Origin: Oceanobacillus profundus
GTDB lineage: Bacteria; Bacillota; Bacilli; Bacillales; Amphibacillaceae
Assembly (NCBI RefSeq): GCF_003515705.1
Contig: NZ_QWEH01000001.1
Location: 1 to 64,000, forward strand
Length of the DNA stretch: 64,000 nt
Reading direction: 5' to 3'
A program made the translations under genes and the position numbers. Of the stretch, positions 8,910 to 17,980 are shown one piece after another; position 1 is the stretch's first letter, and every line of letters begins with the position of its first letter. The notes beneath the pieces are model-generated. The model saw nothing but the letters and a program-made list of their open reading frames with translations. It made no database searches and was not told where the DNA came from.

Positions 8910-8997
8910 TGGTAATCAGGTATGGATGTATCATCACGAAGTAGAAGAAATAGATCTTTCAGAGGAAATATTACTGCTAGCAGGGAAAGAAGGTTAA
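8893..8997 (+). CDS. Possible 34-residue acidic peptide overlapping the S gene end
   Basis: ATG 8893 lies inside the last 17 bases of the specificity gene, and the frame continues past it for 34 codons. The product is acidic (VEEIDLSEEILLLAGKEG near the end) and has a protein-like composition. I do not recognise it. It could be a small accessory protein or the tail of a deleted gene. It ends just before the operon terminator. Confidence 0.3.
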   Translation: MGINSDGNQVWMYHHEVEEIDLSEEILLLAGKEG

Positions 8998-9023
8998 TAA
9001 ACAAAGGGTGCATTAACAACAAC

Positions 9024-9086
9024 AGGGTTTGTCAAATTAGGTGTGTAGTTGAAACTAACACACTTAATTTGACAACCCTATCTTTT
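9024..9086 (+). terminator. Terminator closing the second R-M operon
   Basis: A long stem (AGGGTTTGTCAAATTAGGTGTGT region paired with ACACACTTAATTTGACAACCCT, about 20 bp with one or two mismatches) is followed by TATCTTTT. From 9087 to 9420 I see no gene. That stretch is AT-rich and may contain decayed sequence. Confidence 0.75.
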
Positions 9087-9420
9087 AGCTTTTCGTAGAG
9101 GAGGAGTTGGTTCATAACCATTGACCTGCTATTTTCTTATAGATCCCTGACACTTCTGGTTTAGAAGGATAGAATTGGCTTAAATAAGAAGCTAGAACTA
9201 GAAAAAGTAAATCTAAAAATGTGTCAAGGAAATAGAAGTGACTTTTTAAGTGTTTTTAACTTGATTCTGGACGCAATTATAGATGTTAGTTAATTATCTT
9301 AAATTTGAATACGGGAAAATTAGCGCTTTACTTTAAAAAACTATATTTGCATGAAAAGAAAATCAATTTTTAGGTGGTGAAAAATATAAAACGACTTTTG
9401 AAGGGGGAAAACAGTGAAAG

Positions 9421-9590
9421 ATGGTTAAACGTGAACAGGAACAGGAACGTCTAAAATCTTAGAACAAACGCTTCTTGGCGCATCTGTATTCCATTGAATT
9501 TGAAAGAAAAATAATTAGGCCAATCATTTTCAATTTGATTAAGTTATACCAACAAAATCTGGAAGATAGCTTACTTAGATTCCAAAAAGT
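9421..9590 (+). pseudogene. Decayed internal fragment of the MerR-type regulator found at 15137
   Basis: About 165 bp align closely, with small indels, to bases ~15398-15560 of the intact MerR gene. Shared runs include GGTTAAACG, AGAACAAACG/AGAACAAGCA, CTTCTTGG and TATTCCATTGAATTTGAA. A TAG interrupts the frame and there is a 6-bp duplication. The DNA-binding N-terminus is absent. It looks like the relic of a partial duplication or of a lost paralogous operon. The next 110 bp, up to the AraC gene, are unassigned. Confidence 0.75.
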
Positions 9591-9700
9591 CATCAGCCTT
9601 GATCAGCACAATCCCTGTAATAGAGGAGCATCCCAAATCCGGAATGATCCTCCCTTTAAACTTCCAAGAATTCAGGATAAACAACGAAGTCCACATATTA

Positions 9701-10900
9701 TCAAACATCATTCTCCCTATACACAGAAGGAGAATACCCCGTCACTTTCTTAAACACCCTTCCAAAATACGAAGCATCTTTATACCCAACAATCCAAGCA
9801 ATCTCATTAACCGGCAGGCTTTCTGTTCTTAATAAATGCTTCGCTTGACTGATTCGAAGCTCTTGCTGATATTCCGTAATCGTCATCCCTGTTTCTTTTT
9901 TAAACCTTCTTGATAAATTTCCTGGGTGCGTGTGGGATAATGCAGCTAATTCGGCTTTATCTATTTCCTGATCATAATAGCTCATTACATGCTCGGTGAC
10001 CTGTTGTATCATCTGGGAATAATTCCGCAACGAGTTTGACTTTACTAAGTCACAGTATTCTCGAATCATATCATCCTGAATGGTGCGTAACACGGCTATA
10101 TTTTCGCCATTTTCAATGTCAAAGGAAAATCGTTCAGAGATACGATGGATTAATATCGCTGGAACATGACTGTTTCTGGCGGCACTGCGCAATAAAGTAT
10201 TCAAAACAATGTTTAAATTTTTTACTCGACGCAAGGGCTGATTGGGAAACCGCTCGGAAAAAGAGAATAGCGTATTATCTGAACTGATTAGTTTTAATGC
10301 CTCTTCTTTATTCCCATTTTCAACTGCATGCATAAAATCTTTTTCAATACGGTACCTCCGTGTCACCAGATCCGCCTCATTGTCCACTTTAGCATCCCTA
10401 TTTTTGTTTCTTCCTTTCTTTTCCTTGGAGTAAATCACCAAAGGGTTTGTTTCCGCTTCTTTCATCGCTTCAAACTGTTGAAGCACTGCCTCATAACTGC
10501 TTAATTGCTCAGTGGTGACAACGTTTACCTTTTCGAGAATACTTCTCAAATCAGCGCTTTCTTGCATGGTGAGATTGTATTGCAGTACTAACCCGTATAC
10601 ATCCGGAATGACTTCAAAATACGGTCCAATGATGATAGCGTAAAAGTCGCCTTCTTCCAAAAAAGAATAACCTAAATAGGATAGTCCCCAAGGATTAATA
10701 TAGGTATAGACTTGATTTGTTTTTTTCATCTTATAGTAAAACTCTAAAACATCCTTTTGCTTAGCGCCGGGCATGTACGCAGGTATGGAGACTTTTTCAT
10801 CATGATAGACGAGATCTCCATCCTTAACTACTACATATGTATTTAATTGCGTAAGATGTGAAATTTTTATTGCGGTAGAAACGATTTTTGAGTACACCAT
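9701..10900 (-). CDS. AraC-family transcription regulator with N-terminal sensor region
   Basis: 399 residues. The C-terminal ~100 residues (about 295-395) carry the two AraC helix-turn-helix motifs, seen in ELAALSHTHPGNLSRRFKKE and in the typical end IAWIVGYKDASYFGRVFKK-TGYSPSVYR. The first ~290 residues are a non-AraC ligand or sensor region with no clear membrane span. It is divergent from the PTS/GH3 pair with a 250-bp intergenic region, so I infer that it regulates those sugar genes. The effector is unknown but is probably a glycoside or a sugar. Confidence 0.85.
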   Translation of the reverse strand: MVYSKIVSTAIKISHLTQLNTYVVVKDGDLVYHDEKVSIPAYMPGAKQKDVLEFYYKMKKTNQVYTYINPWGLSYLGYSFLEEGDFYAIIIGPYFEVIPDVYGLVLQYNLTMQESADLRSILEKVNVVTTEQLSSYEAVLQQFEAMKEAETNPLVIYSKEKKGRNKNRDAKVDNEADLVTRRYRIEKDFMHAVENGNKEEALKLISSDNTLFSFSERFPNQPLRRVKNLNIVLNTLLRSAARNSHVPAILIHRISERFSFDIENGENIAVLRTIQDDMIREYCDLVKSNSLRNYSQMIQQVTEHVMSYYDQEIDKAELAALSHTHPGNLSRRFKKETGMTITEYQQELRISQAKHLLRTESLPVNEIAWIVGYKDASYFGRVFKKVTGYSPSVYRENDV

Positions 10901-11066
10901 TATTTTTCCTCTCTCATGAAAAATACATCAAATGTGTGATTTTTATCCGTTCAATGTTAATTATATCCTATGAATAAACAAAAAGTAGATTTAAAATAGA
11001 GATAATTTCAGAATACAATTTTAATCTATATTAATTGTATTTCATAAAAAGTACTACTTTTTGATT

Positions 11067-11080
11067 TGTAAGCGCATTAT
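11067..11080 (+). promoter_or_regulatory. Candidate cre (CcpA) site upstream of the PTS gene
   Basis: TGTAAGCGCATTAT matches the cre consensus TGWAARCGYTWNCW at 12 of 14 positions. It lies 70 bp before the PTS start, where CcpA repression of a sugar operon would be expected. The match alone is modest evidence. Confidence 0.4.
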
Positions 11081-11150
11081 TTGGGTTGAGAAAATAGCAA
11101 ATTAAATATCCTTGCTTCTCCATTCAAGTAGGAAAGAAAGGAGCAACACG

Positions 11151-12713
11151 ATGAGTCAGAATGATGTCGAAAAAAAGGAATCGAAGTTATCTAAAGTTCT
11201 TGAAGTGATCTCCGGAAGTTTTGCCCCAATTATTGGTGTACTTGCTGGTGCAGGATTGTTAAAAGCAGCCCTATCCGTCTTAAGTCAACTTGGCTGGCTT
11301 TCAAGTGAAAGCGGTACCTATATCGTTTTATCTGCTGCTGGGAATTCTATATTTTATTTCCTTCCCGTTTTTCTTGGTATTACCATTGCAATAAAGCTAG
11401 GCGGAAATGGTTATGTCGGCGGAGCAATTGGAGCAGCTCTTTTAACTCCTGAAATTATTAACCTTGTCGATGCCGGTGTTGAAACCGTTAACTTTTTAGG
11501 TCTACCAGTCAACTTGGCAGACTATTCATCAACTGTATTTCCGATTTTTATTGCCATGTTTGTTTATGCAGCATTAGAGAAATTTTTGAAAAGAATTATA
11601 TATAAAGATATCCAAATGTTTATCAACCCGCTTGTCTCTTTAGTTATCCTGGTTCCATTAACGATGCTTATCTTTGGTCCTTTTGGTAATCTAGTTGGAG
11701 AAGGTCTTGGTAGCATTATAACTTTCCTTAGTGATAAAAGTGGACTGTTGGCAGGAGCGGTTCTCGGTGGTACATGGACATTCCTTACAATCGCAGGATT
11801 GCACTGGACAATCATTCCACTTGCTATTGCCAACCTGGCGAATGGTCCTGATCCGATCATCGGCATGGCAGCACCAGCTGTATTTGCTCAAATCGCGGTC
11901 GCAATCGCCATCTTTATCAAAACGAAGGACAATAAACTGAAGTCACTTGCTGCAAGCTGGATTCTGCCAGGTTCACTTGCTGGTACGACAGAGGCAATTT
12001 ACTACGGAATTCTCTTGCGCTTCAGAAAAACGATTATTTATGTCGTTATTGCCGGTGCAGTTGGAGGAGCAATTAATGGAACATTTGGTGTCGTGATGAA
12101 TGACTTTGTTCTTCCAAGTGTCCTGTCCATACCCGCATTCTCGCCTATCAGTCAGCATTTAGTCGGAATCGGAGTAGCCTTTGTGTTAGGATTAATCTTC
12201 CCATTTATACTGGGTTATCAAGGGAAAAATGATGTTACTGCTCATCTGAAAGTAATCAAGCCAGAAACAATTACTAGTCCATTAAAAGGGAATGTTATCC
12301 CTTTAACGGAAGTAAATGAGCAACTCTTTGCTACAAATACAGTCGGAAAAGGAGCTGCAATCCAGCCGATCGAAGGGAAAGTCTATGCCCCTGCGGATGG
12401 CGAGGTTACGACTTTATTCCCTACACAGCATGCGATTGGAATCACGTCGAACAATGGCGCGGAAATTTTAATTTACGTCGGTATAGATACCGTGAAGCTG
12501 AATGGGCAATATTTCAATGTCCACGTCAAGCAAGGGGATCAGGTGGAAAAGGGTAATCTATTATTAGAGTTTGATATAAAAAACATTGAAAAAGCTGGAT
12601 ATGACATCACCACACCTGTTGTCATTACAAATACAGAGGAATATACCAATATCGATGTTACCAAAGAAGCGTCCGTATCATCGGAAAGCAGTTTAATGAA
12701 ACTGGATCTATAA
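11151..12713 (+). CDS. PTS glucoside-family permease with EIIC and EIIA domains, no EIIB
   Basis: I chose ATG 11151 behind AAAGGAG; an upstream in-frame start at 11112 has no site. Residues ~15-370 are a multi-span EIIC of the glucose/beta-glucoside family. Residues ~385-515 are a Crr-like EIIA. Relatives such as BglP are EIIB-EIIC-EIIA, and here the EIIB with its phospho-Cys is missing. In EIIA the helper His is present (H427 in TQHAIGI), but the position of the phosphorylated His, 15 residues on, is Tyr442 (EILIYVGIDTV, codon TAC). Phosphoryl transfer through this chain therefore looks impossible unless other proteins supply it. The neighbouring GH3 enzyme suggests a glycoside substrate. 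Confidence 0.85.
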   Translation: MSQNDVEKKESKLSKVLEVISGSFAPIIGVLAGAGLLKAALSVLSQLGWLSSESGTYIVLSAAGNSIFYFLPVFLGITIAIKLGGNGYVGGAIGAALLTPEIINLVDAGVETVNFLGLPVNLADYSSTVFPIFIAMFVYAALEKFLKRIIYKDIQMFINPLVSLVILVPLTMLIFGPFGNLVGEGLGSIITFLSDKSGLLAGAVLGGTWTFLTIAGLHWTIIPLAIANLANGPDPIIGMAAPAVFAQIAVAIAIFIKTKDNKLKSLAASWILPGSLAGTTEAIYYGILLRFRKTIIYVVIAGAVGGAINGTFGVVMNDFVLPSVLSIPAFSPISQHLVGIGVAFVLGLIFPFILGYQGKNDVTAHLKVIKPETITSPLKGNVIPLTEVNEQLFATNTVGKGAAIQPIEGKVYAPADGEVTTLFPTQHAIGITSNNGAEILIYVGIDTVKLNGQYFNVHVKQGDQVEKGNLLLEFDIKNIEKAGYDITTPVVITNTEEYTNIDVTKEASVSSESSLMKLDL

Positions 12714-12812
12714 CAAGATGTTGAATGGGACTTCTGCGATTAGACGATGAAACTGTTTATTTTAACTGAATCGTATTCAAATCAGAATTAAAAAATAGAG
12801 GAGGAAATTCAC

Positions 12813-14936
12813 ATGGCACAAAAACAACCTAAACTAGAAGTGAGAAACAAGCAGCTTATTGAAGAAGGCGGTTTAACATTCAAAGATTTAAATAACAATG
12901 GAAAGCTTGACCCTTACGAGGATTGGCGATTAAGCCCTGAAGAGCGGGCGAAAAATCTAGTTTCTTTAATGAATATCGATGAAAAAATTGGGATGATGCT
13001 AATTAACACGCGCAGGATGGGTCTTTATCAAGAGGATAAGAGCAAAACAAGTCATGATGGTGTGTTAGATGAAGCTATTGTGGAAAAGGGAGAAAGTATC
13101 TTTGCCACCAGTAAAGTATATGGAACGACCCATACAATCGAGGATAGACATTTACGTCATTTCATTTTACGAGATAATTTTAGCCCAGCAGAAACAGCAG
13201 AATGGATTAATACGATGAATGAAGTTGCAGAGGAAACACGCTTAGGCATTCCAGTTATCGTTACGTCCAACTCAAGAAACGAAAATGGTGAATCTATCTT
13301 TGGAATGAATGATGCAATTGGTATTTTCTCTACATGGCCAGGCACATTGGGTCTTGCAGCAGCAGCGATGGGTGATATTAAAAAGGGCGAGGATGCTTCC
13401 ATCATCAGTGAATTTGCCAAAATCGCCCATAAGGAATGGAATGCTACCGGTTTAAGGAAAGGGTATATGTATATGGCTGATGTTGTCACAGATCCAAGAT
13501 GGCAGCGGACATACGGAACATTTGGTGAAGATCCAGAATTTATCGCCGACGCCATTGGCCGAATTATTGAAGCATTCCAAGGAAAAACTTTAGGCAAAGA
13601 CAGCATTGCGATGACAACCAAACATTTCCCTGGCGGTGGACCAAGGGAAAATGGATTTGACCCGCATTATAAAGAAGGAAAATGGAATCTTTACCCAACT
13701 CCGGGAAGTTTAGAAAAGTATCATCTTCCACCGTTTAGAGCGGCTGTTGAACATGGAACGTCTTCCATCATGCCATATTACTCAATTCCGAGCATAAAGA
13801 AGAGTGTGTATCAGGAATTTGAAGGTGAAGATATTCCATTCGAAGAGGTTGGATTTGCATTCAATCATTATTTCCTTCAACATATTCTGCGCGGGAAACT
13901 GGGCTTCAAAGGCTATATTAACAGTGACAGCGGTATTGTTAACAATATGAGCTGGGGCGTTGAGGATTTGAGTGTGGCAGAGCGTTTTGCTAAGGCTGTT
14001 AATGCAGGAACAGATATCATTGCAGACACAAATGATATTGAAAACCTGAAAGAAGCAGTAGATAATGGCTGGATCAGTGAAAAGCGGATTAATGAAGCAA
14101 ATGAAAGATTGCTTACCGAAATGTTTGCATTAGGTCTGTTCGATGACCGTACGTACAATGCACCAGAAAATGCGGATAAGGTAGTAAGTACACCTGCGCA
14201 CTGGGATGCAGCGTATGAAGCACATAAAAAATCAGTTACCATTTTGAAAAACTCAGAAGAAACACTGCCATTAACAGCGGACAAGCTGGAAGGTAAAAAA
14301 GTGTATATGAAAGCCTACCATAAGGACACAGAACATGCTGCGACGTATACGGAGCAAGCATTGGCTGCTGCAAAGGAATTGGGTCAATTTGAATTAACGG
14401 ATGCATATGAAGAAGCGGATATCGCTATCTTGTTCCTGCAGCCGAAATCTGGAACTTATTTTAATGCAACACCAGGATTGCTGGAGCTCGGTTTATGTGA
14501 AAATAAATCCTTAAAAGCGTTGGATGGTGCTCCGTACACAGAAACGACGTTAAGTGAAATCGAGCATTTGAATAAAGTAGCAGAGAACATCCGCAGCCGC
14601 GGCGGCAAAGTTATTATCAGTGTCAATGTGATCTTGCCATGGATTCTTGGAAATGTAGAACCATTGGCAGATGCCCTGGTTGCCGGGTACGATACATTCT
14701 TCAAAGCACAGCTTGAAGTAATGGCTGGAAACCATCAGCCAACAGGTGCCCTGCCTTTGACATTACCAGCAAGTGAAGAAGTGATTGCCGTCGATGAAGA
14801 TGGTAATTGTACATCAAGAAATGATGTACCTGGCTATGACAAGGATAAATATATGCCAGAAGGAATGAGCTATGCCTATAAAGACAGAGACGGAAATGTG
14901 TATAAACTAGGACATGGTTTACAGTATAATGGATGA
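12813..14936 (+). CDS. Glycoside hydrolase family 3 (beta-glucosidase/xylosidase-like)
   Basis: 707 residues, cytoplasmic (no signal peptide), with AGGAGG before the ATG. The GH3 N-terminal barrel shows KHFPGGGP near residue 270 and the nucleophile region INSDSG with D372. The C-terminal domain follows from about 470 and ends at the tail KLGHGLQYNG. GH3 enzymes release beta-linked sugars from the non-reducing end by a retaining mechanism. It is 99 bp downstream of the PTS gene and probably cotranscribed. A plain GH3 (not a phospho-glycosidase of GH1 or GH4) fits a substrate that enters unphosphorylated, which agrees with the defective PTS domains upstream. Exact sugar unknown. Confidence 0.85.
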   Translation: MAQKQPKLEVRNKQLIEEGGLTFKDLNNNGKLDPYEDWRLSPEERAKNLVSLMNIDEKIGMMLINTRRMGLYQEDKSKTSHDGVLDEAIVEKGESIFATSKVYGTTHTIEDRHLRHFILRDNFSPAETAEWINTMNEVAEETRLGIPVIVTSNSRNENGESIFGMNDAIGIFSTWPGTLGLAAAAMGDIKKGEDASIISEFAKIAHKEWNATGLRKGYMYMADVVTDPRWQRTYGTFGEDPEFIADAIGRIIEAFQGKTLGKDSIAMTTKHFPGGGPRENGFDPHYKEGKWNLYPTPGSLEKYHLPPFRAAVEHGTSSIMPYYSIPSIKKSVYQEFEGEDIPFEEVGFAFNHYFLQHILRGKLGFKGYINSDSGIVNNMSWGVEDLSVAERFAKAVNAGTDIIADTNDIENLKEAVDNGWISEKRINEANERLLTEMFALGLFDDRTYNAPENADKVVSTPAHWDAAYEAHKKSVTILKNSEETLPLTADKLEGKKVYMKAYHKDTEHAATYTEQALAAAKELGQFELTDAYEEADIAILFLQPKSGTYFNATPGLLELGLCENKSLKALDGAPYTETTLSEIEHLNKVAENIRSRGGKVIISVNVILPWILGNVEPLADALVAGYDTFFKAQLEVMAGNHQPTGALPLTLPASEEVIAVDEDGNCTSRNDVPGYDKDKYMPEGMSYAYKDRDGNVYKLGHGLQYNG

Positions 14937-14945
14937 GGATAGTGA

Positions 14946-15043
14946 GAGGGGCTGACCGGTTCAGTTCCCCTCCACGAGTTTAAATAGCTGCAGATTAAGC
15001 AAGAGTAAATCGTATTGTATAGAATACGGTTTACTCTTTTTTG
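14946..15043 (+). terminator. Hairpin plus intrinsic terminator after the GH3 gene
   Basis: A first hairpin (GAGGGG...CCCCTC, 14946-14972) is followed by a 15-bp stem, AGAGTAAATCGTATT with AATACGGTTTACTCT, and six Ts (15002-15043). This ends the sugar operon before the MerR gene. Confidence 0.8.
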
Positions 15044-15136
15044 GTAATAAATTATTGTAAAAAAACAAACATTTTCACATTTGCCTATTGAACCAAACGT
15101 AACGTGTTGTTTTATACTTAAGATAAATAAAAAGGG

Positions 15137-15889
15137 GTGAGGAAAATATACACGATTGGGAAACTATCCAAGAACACAGGGGTAACCGTCAGAACACTGG
15201 ATTACTATGATGAAATTGGTTTGATCAAACCATCATCAAAAACGAGTGGAGGACATCGTTTATACAATGAAGATGATGTAATGAAGTTAGAACGAGTTTT
15301 AGCATTGAAATATATGGGATTCTCGCTGGACCAAATTAAAGATATATTGGAGAATTCAACGTCGAACTGGCAGGACTCAATCCAACACCAATTAGAACTG
15401 GTTAAACGAGAACAGGAACGTTTAAAAATGTTAGAACAAGCACTTCTTGGTGTATCGTATTCCATTGAATTTGAAGGGGAAATCAATTGGCCAGTCATTT
15501 TCAGCATTATCCAGTTGTATCAACACGATCCCGGAGATGTCTTAGAGCAATATAAAGCATACCTAAACGAAGATGAAATGAAGAAGATTATCGACATGAA
15601 TGCTGCAAACATGAGTGAGGAAGACATCAAGGAATGGTTAAAGGTTATTGGTGATATCCGAAATAACCTTCATCTTGATCCAAACTCAGAAGAGGCGGAG
15701 CAGCTCGTCCTATGCTGGGCAAACCAAGCAGATAAAATGTTTGGGCAGGATGAAGAATTGCTTGGAAGCATGTGGGAAGCGCTGCAAAACCTACAGGAGG
15801 GTATCGCATTTTATCCAATGGACAAAGATGTGATTGATTTTATTAAACGTGTCGCTATTGTAAAGGGGGAGTCAACGAATGATTCTTAA
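15137..15889 (+). CDS. MerR-family transcription regulator of an ABC exporter operon
   Basis: About 250 residues. The N-terminal winged helix is typical (YTIGKLSKNTGVTVRTLDYYDEIGL), with a second part in GGHRLYNEDDVMKLERVLALK. A coiled-coil helix is at ~85-110 and a C-terminal domain of ~140 residues may sense a ligand. The start is unclear. GTG 15137 overlaps its own ribosome site AAAGGGGTGAGG, and the only codon at ideal spacing in frame is ATA 15146. The gene overlaps the ABC ATPase by 11 bp, so it is probably autoregulated with it. A decayed copy of its middle lies at 9421-9590. Confidence 0.85.
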   Translation: MRKIYTIGKLSKNTGVTVRTLDYYDEIGLIKPSSKTSGGHRLYNEDDVMKLERVLALKYMGFSLDQIKDILENSTSNWQDSIQHQLELVKREQERLKMLEQALLGVSYSIEFEGEINWPVIFSIIQLYQHDPGDVLEQYKAYLNEDEMKKIIDMNAANMSEEDIKEWLKVIGDIRNNLHLDPNSEEAEQLVLCWANQADKMFGQDEELLGSMWEALQNLQEGIAFYPMDKDVIDFIKRVAIVKGESTNDS

Positions 15890-16811
15890 TGTAGAGGCTG
15901 TAACAAAAGGATATACAGGTCGTCGGAAAAACAAGATGATCGCTAATGATAATATCTCCCTTCATATTGATGAAGGTGAAATATATGGGCTTCTCGGCCA
16001 GAATGGAGCGGGGAAAACGACGTTAGTGAATCAAATTTTAGGGCTAATCACCCCTGATTCTGGTGATATTCAGCTGTTGGGGAAATCGGTACTTCAGTCA
16101 CCAGCAAGGGCACGATCCATTTGCTCTGTCCAGCCACAATCCCAAGTACCACTCGGTTTTCTTACCCCGAAGCAGGCAGTTACACTGATTGGAAAAATGC
16201 GTGCAGGGAAAAAGTTTGACGCAAAGCGTTTAGATACACTTTTTGAGGCATTGGATATGGGGGAGTGGGCAAATAAGGAAGGCGAGAAATTATCGGGTGG
16301 TGCACGAAGACTGACGGCTTTTTGTATGGCAGTCATTGCCCCTGGTAAATTAGTGATTCTGGATGAACCTACAAACGATGTAGACCCAGTTCGCAGGCGT
16401 TACCTTTGGCAGGTGATACGCAATCTAACCAATGATGGCACTTCGGTTATTTTAGTCACGCATAATGTGCTGGAAGCTGAAAAAGCGGTTGATCGGGTGG
16501 CAATCATCAATAAGGGGAGAATTCTCACGCAAGGGACACCTTCTGAAGTGAAAAGTTCAGTAAGTAACCAAATGCGTATCGAACTAAGTTTAGCTAGTGA
16601 GTTAGATATCGAGATTCCTAGCTGGGCGCTTTCCTCTCATAAGAATGGCTCTCGACTATTTTTTGCTATAGATCCTCAAGAAGTAACAGCAACGATAGAA
16701 TGGGCAAAGCGGCAAGTTGATTTAGGGCTCATTATAGACTATTCCTTGTCTCCTGCGACAATTGAGGATGCTTATATCGAGTTGACTTCTAAAAAGGCGG
16801 TGGGATTATAA
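15879..16811 (+). CDS. ABC transporter ATP-binding protein
   Basis: 310 residues with Walker A GQNGAGKTT, signature LSGGARR (a variant of LSGGQ) and Walker B LVILDEPTNDVDP followed by the H-loop VTHNV. The C-terminal ~80 residues are an extension typical of drug or antibiotic exporter ATPases of the ABC-2 class. The start lies inside the end of the MerR gene, and the stop overlaps the permease start by one base. This indicates a tightly coupled operon. Substrate unknown. Confidence 0.9.
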   Translation: MILNVEAVTKGYTGRRKNKMIANDNISLHIDEGEIYGLLGQNGAGKTTLVNQILGLITPDSGDIQLLGKSVLQSPARARSICSVQPQSQVPLGFLTPKQAVTLIGKMRAGKKFDAKRLDTLFEALDMGEWANKEGEKLSGGARRLTAFCMAVIAPGKLVILDEPTNDVDPVRRRYLWQVIRNLTNDGTSVILVTHNVLEAEKAVDRVAIINKGRILTQGTPSEVKSSVSNQMRIELSLASELDIEIPSWALSSHKNGSRLFFAIDPQEVTATIEWAKRQVDLGLIIDYSLSPATIEDAYIELTSKKAVGL

Positions 16812-17542
16812 TGAATGTATTAAGCCATTACAAGTACGTTTTTCAGATGCAATTTCTTAGAAACGCAGGTTTTTTAGTGTTTATGATTCTTATTCAAATC
16901 TTGATATCCATCGGCATTGTGATCGGCTTTACCTATCTTCTCCCAGCCCCAGATACAAATTCGATTCTTTTTCTAGCTACAGGAGCACCAACGATCATTC
17001 TAATTTTTACGGGCTTAGTAATTTTGCCACAGCAGGTTGGTACTGCCAAATCAGATGGCTATATGGAATTTATGCGTACATGGCCAGTTAATCGCGGTGT
17101 CATTCTTGGAGCAGATACAACTATTTGGCTAATCATCACGCTGCCAGGAATTATCATTTCATCCATTGTGGCACACCTCATGTTTAGTCCAGGGTATGAC
17201 ATCTCTTGGACGGTAATTCCAGCCTTACTCATGATTGCATTAACATCTATTGGTGTTGGATACGGATTTTCCTATCTCTTGTCACCGACAGCTTCCCTTG
17301 CTCTTTCACAAGTCATTGTTTTTGGAGCACTCATGTTTTCACCGGTAAATTTCCCATTGGAGCGGCTGCCAGAATGGCTTCAAGCCCTTCATCAGGTACT
17401 TCCGATTTATTCGATGGCAGAAGTAATGCGGGCGTCGCTTGCTGCTTCGACCTTTGAGGCGACGGCAGGAAATTATATTAACTTATTGATTTGGTGTGTG
17501 CTGGGGTATGGTGGAGCTATATTTATTTTGAATAGGAAGTGA
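16811..17542 (+). CDS. ABC-2 type permease
   Basis: 243 residues with about six membrane spans, the partner of the ATPase directly upstream (the stop and start codons overlap). It is similar in plan to ABC-2 exporters controlled by MerR regulators. The central Pro-rich motif (SPVNFPLERLPEWLQALHQV) before the last span is typical of this permease class. No terminator is obvious directly after it. The next 100 bp are unassigned. Confidence 0.85.
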   Translation: MNVLSHYKYVFQMQFLRNAGFLVFMILIQILISIGIVIGFTYLLPAPDTNSILFLATGAPTIILIFTGLVILPQQVGTAKSDGYMEFMRTWPVNRGVILGADTTIWLIITLPGIIISSIVAHLMFSPGYDISWTVIPALLMIALTSIGVGYGFSYLLSPTASLALSQVIVFGALMFSPVNFPLERLPEWLQALHQVLPIYSMAEVMRASLAASTFEATAGNYINLLIWCVLGYGGAIFILNRK

Positions 17543-17640
17543 TGTGCTTAAGGTTGTGATTATTCGATTCGGCTGCCAAGCTTGTTATGACGTGCTTTCC
17601 ATGTGAGTTTTTCATCATTAAATCCCGAAAATACGTCACC

Positions 17641-17669
17641 TTCACATTTTTATTAGAGTATTGTATAAT
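17641..17669 (+). promoter_or_regulatory. Sigma-A promoter of the MutS2-like/GNAT operon
   Basis: TTCACA (17641-17646), a 17-bp spacer and a perfect TATAAT (17664-17669). The predicted start near 17676 gives a leader RNA of about 400 nt before the first gene. Confidence 0.7.
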
Positions 17670-17727
17670 GATAACTGTTAATTAGATTTCAATGAATAAA
17701 ACGATAAATTAATTCGAGGTGCTTTTT

Positions 17728-17751
17728 GTGAGTGCGGTAGGTTCTAAATAG
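17728..17751 (+). CDS. Leader peptide of 7 residues (MSAVGSK)
   Basis: GAGGTG at 17716-17721 is a strong ribosome site, six bases from GTG 17728. The frame ends at TAG 17749-17751. It sits between the promoter and the hairpin/terminator region, so its translation or stalling could set the RNA fold. No known leader family is recognised by sequence. Confidence 0.55.
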   Translation: MSAVGSK

Positions 17752-17952
17752 GAAAAATTAAATGAAATAAGTTTGTGGACTAAAGGGGATTTTTTTAGAA
17801 ATCAGACCCTTCGTTTAGTCATGGATTTATTTCAATACCTATGAAGATACCTACCATACTTTATAAAGCGTGTAATATAGGAGTTAGCTATACTTTTTTA
17901 GATAGCTTATTTCCATGTATTTGCATATTACACATGCCTTGTAAATGTAAAG

Positions 17953-17980
17953 AAAGCTGCGGTATCTCCGCAGCTTTTTT
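17953..17980 (+). terminator. Intrinsic terminator inside the MutS2-like gene leader
   Basis: AAAGCTGCGG, loop TATCT, CCGCAGCTTTTTT. It is a complete terminator in the sense orientation but upstream of the gene, so it is likely to attenuate expression. Confidence 0.75.

Noticed and set aside
9475-9832. Overlapping plus-strand frames of 77-92 residues before the AraC gene
   Set aside because: They cover the merR fragment and the end of the AraC gene in the wrong frame. No domain or ribosome site.
13157-13621. 154-residue frame on the minus strand inside the GH3 gene
   Set aside because: It is antisense to a conserved enzyme and has no recognisable motif.
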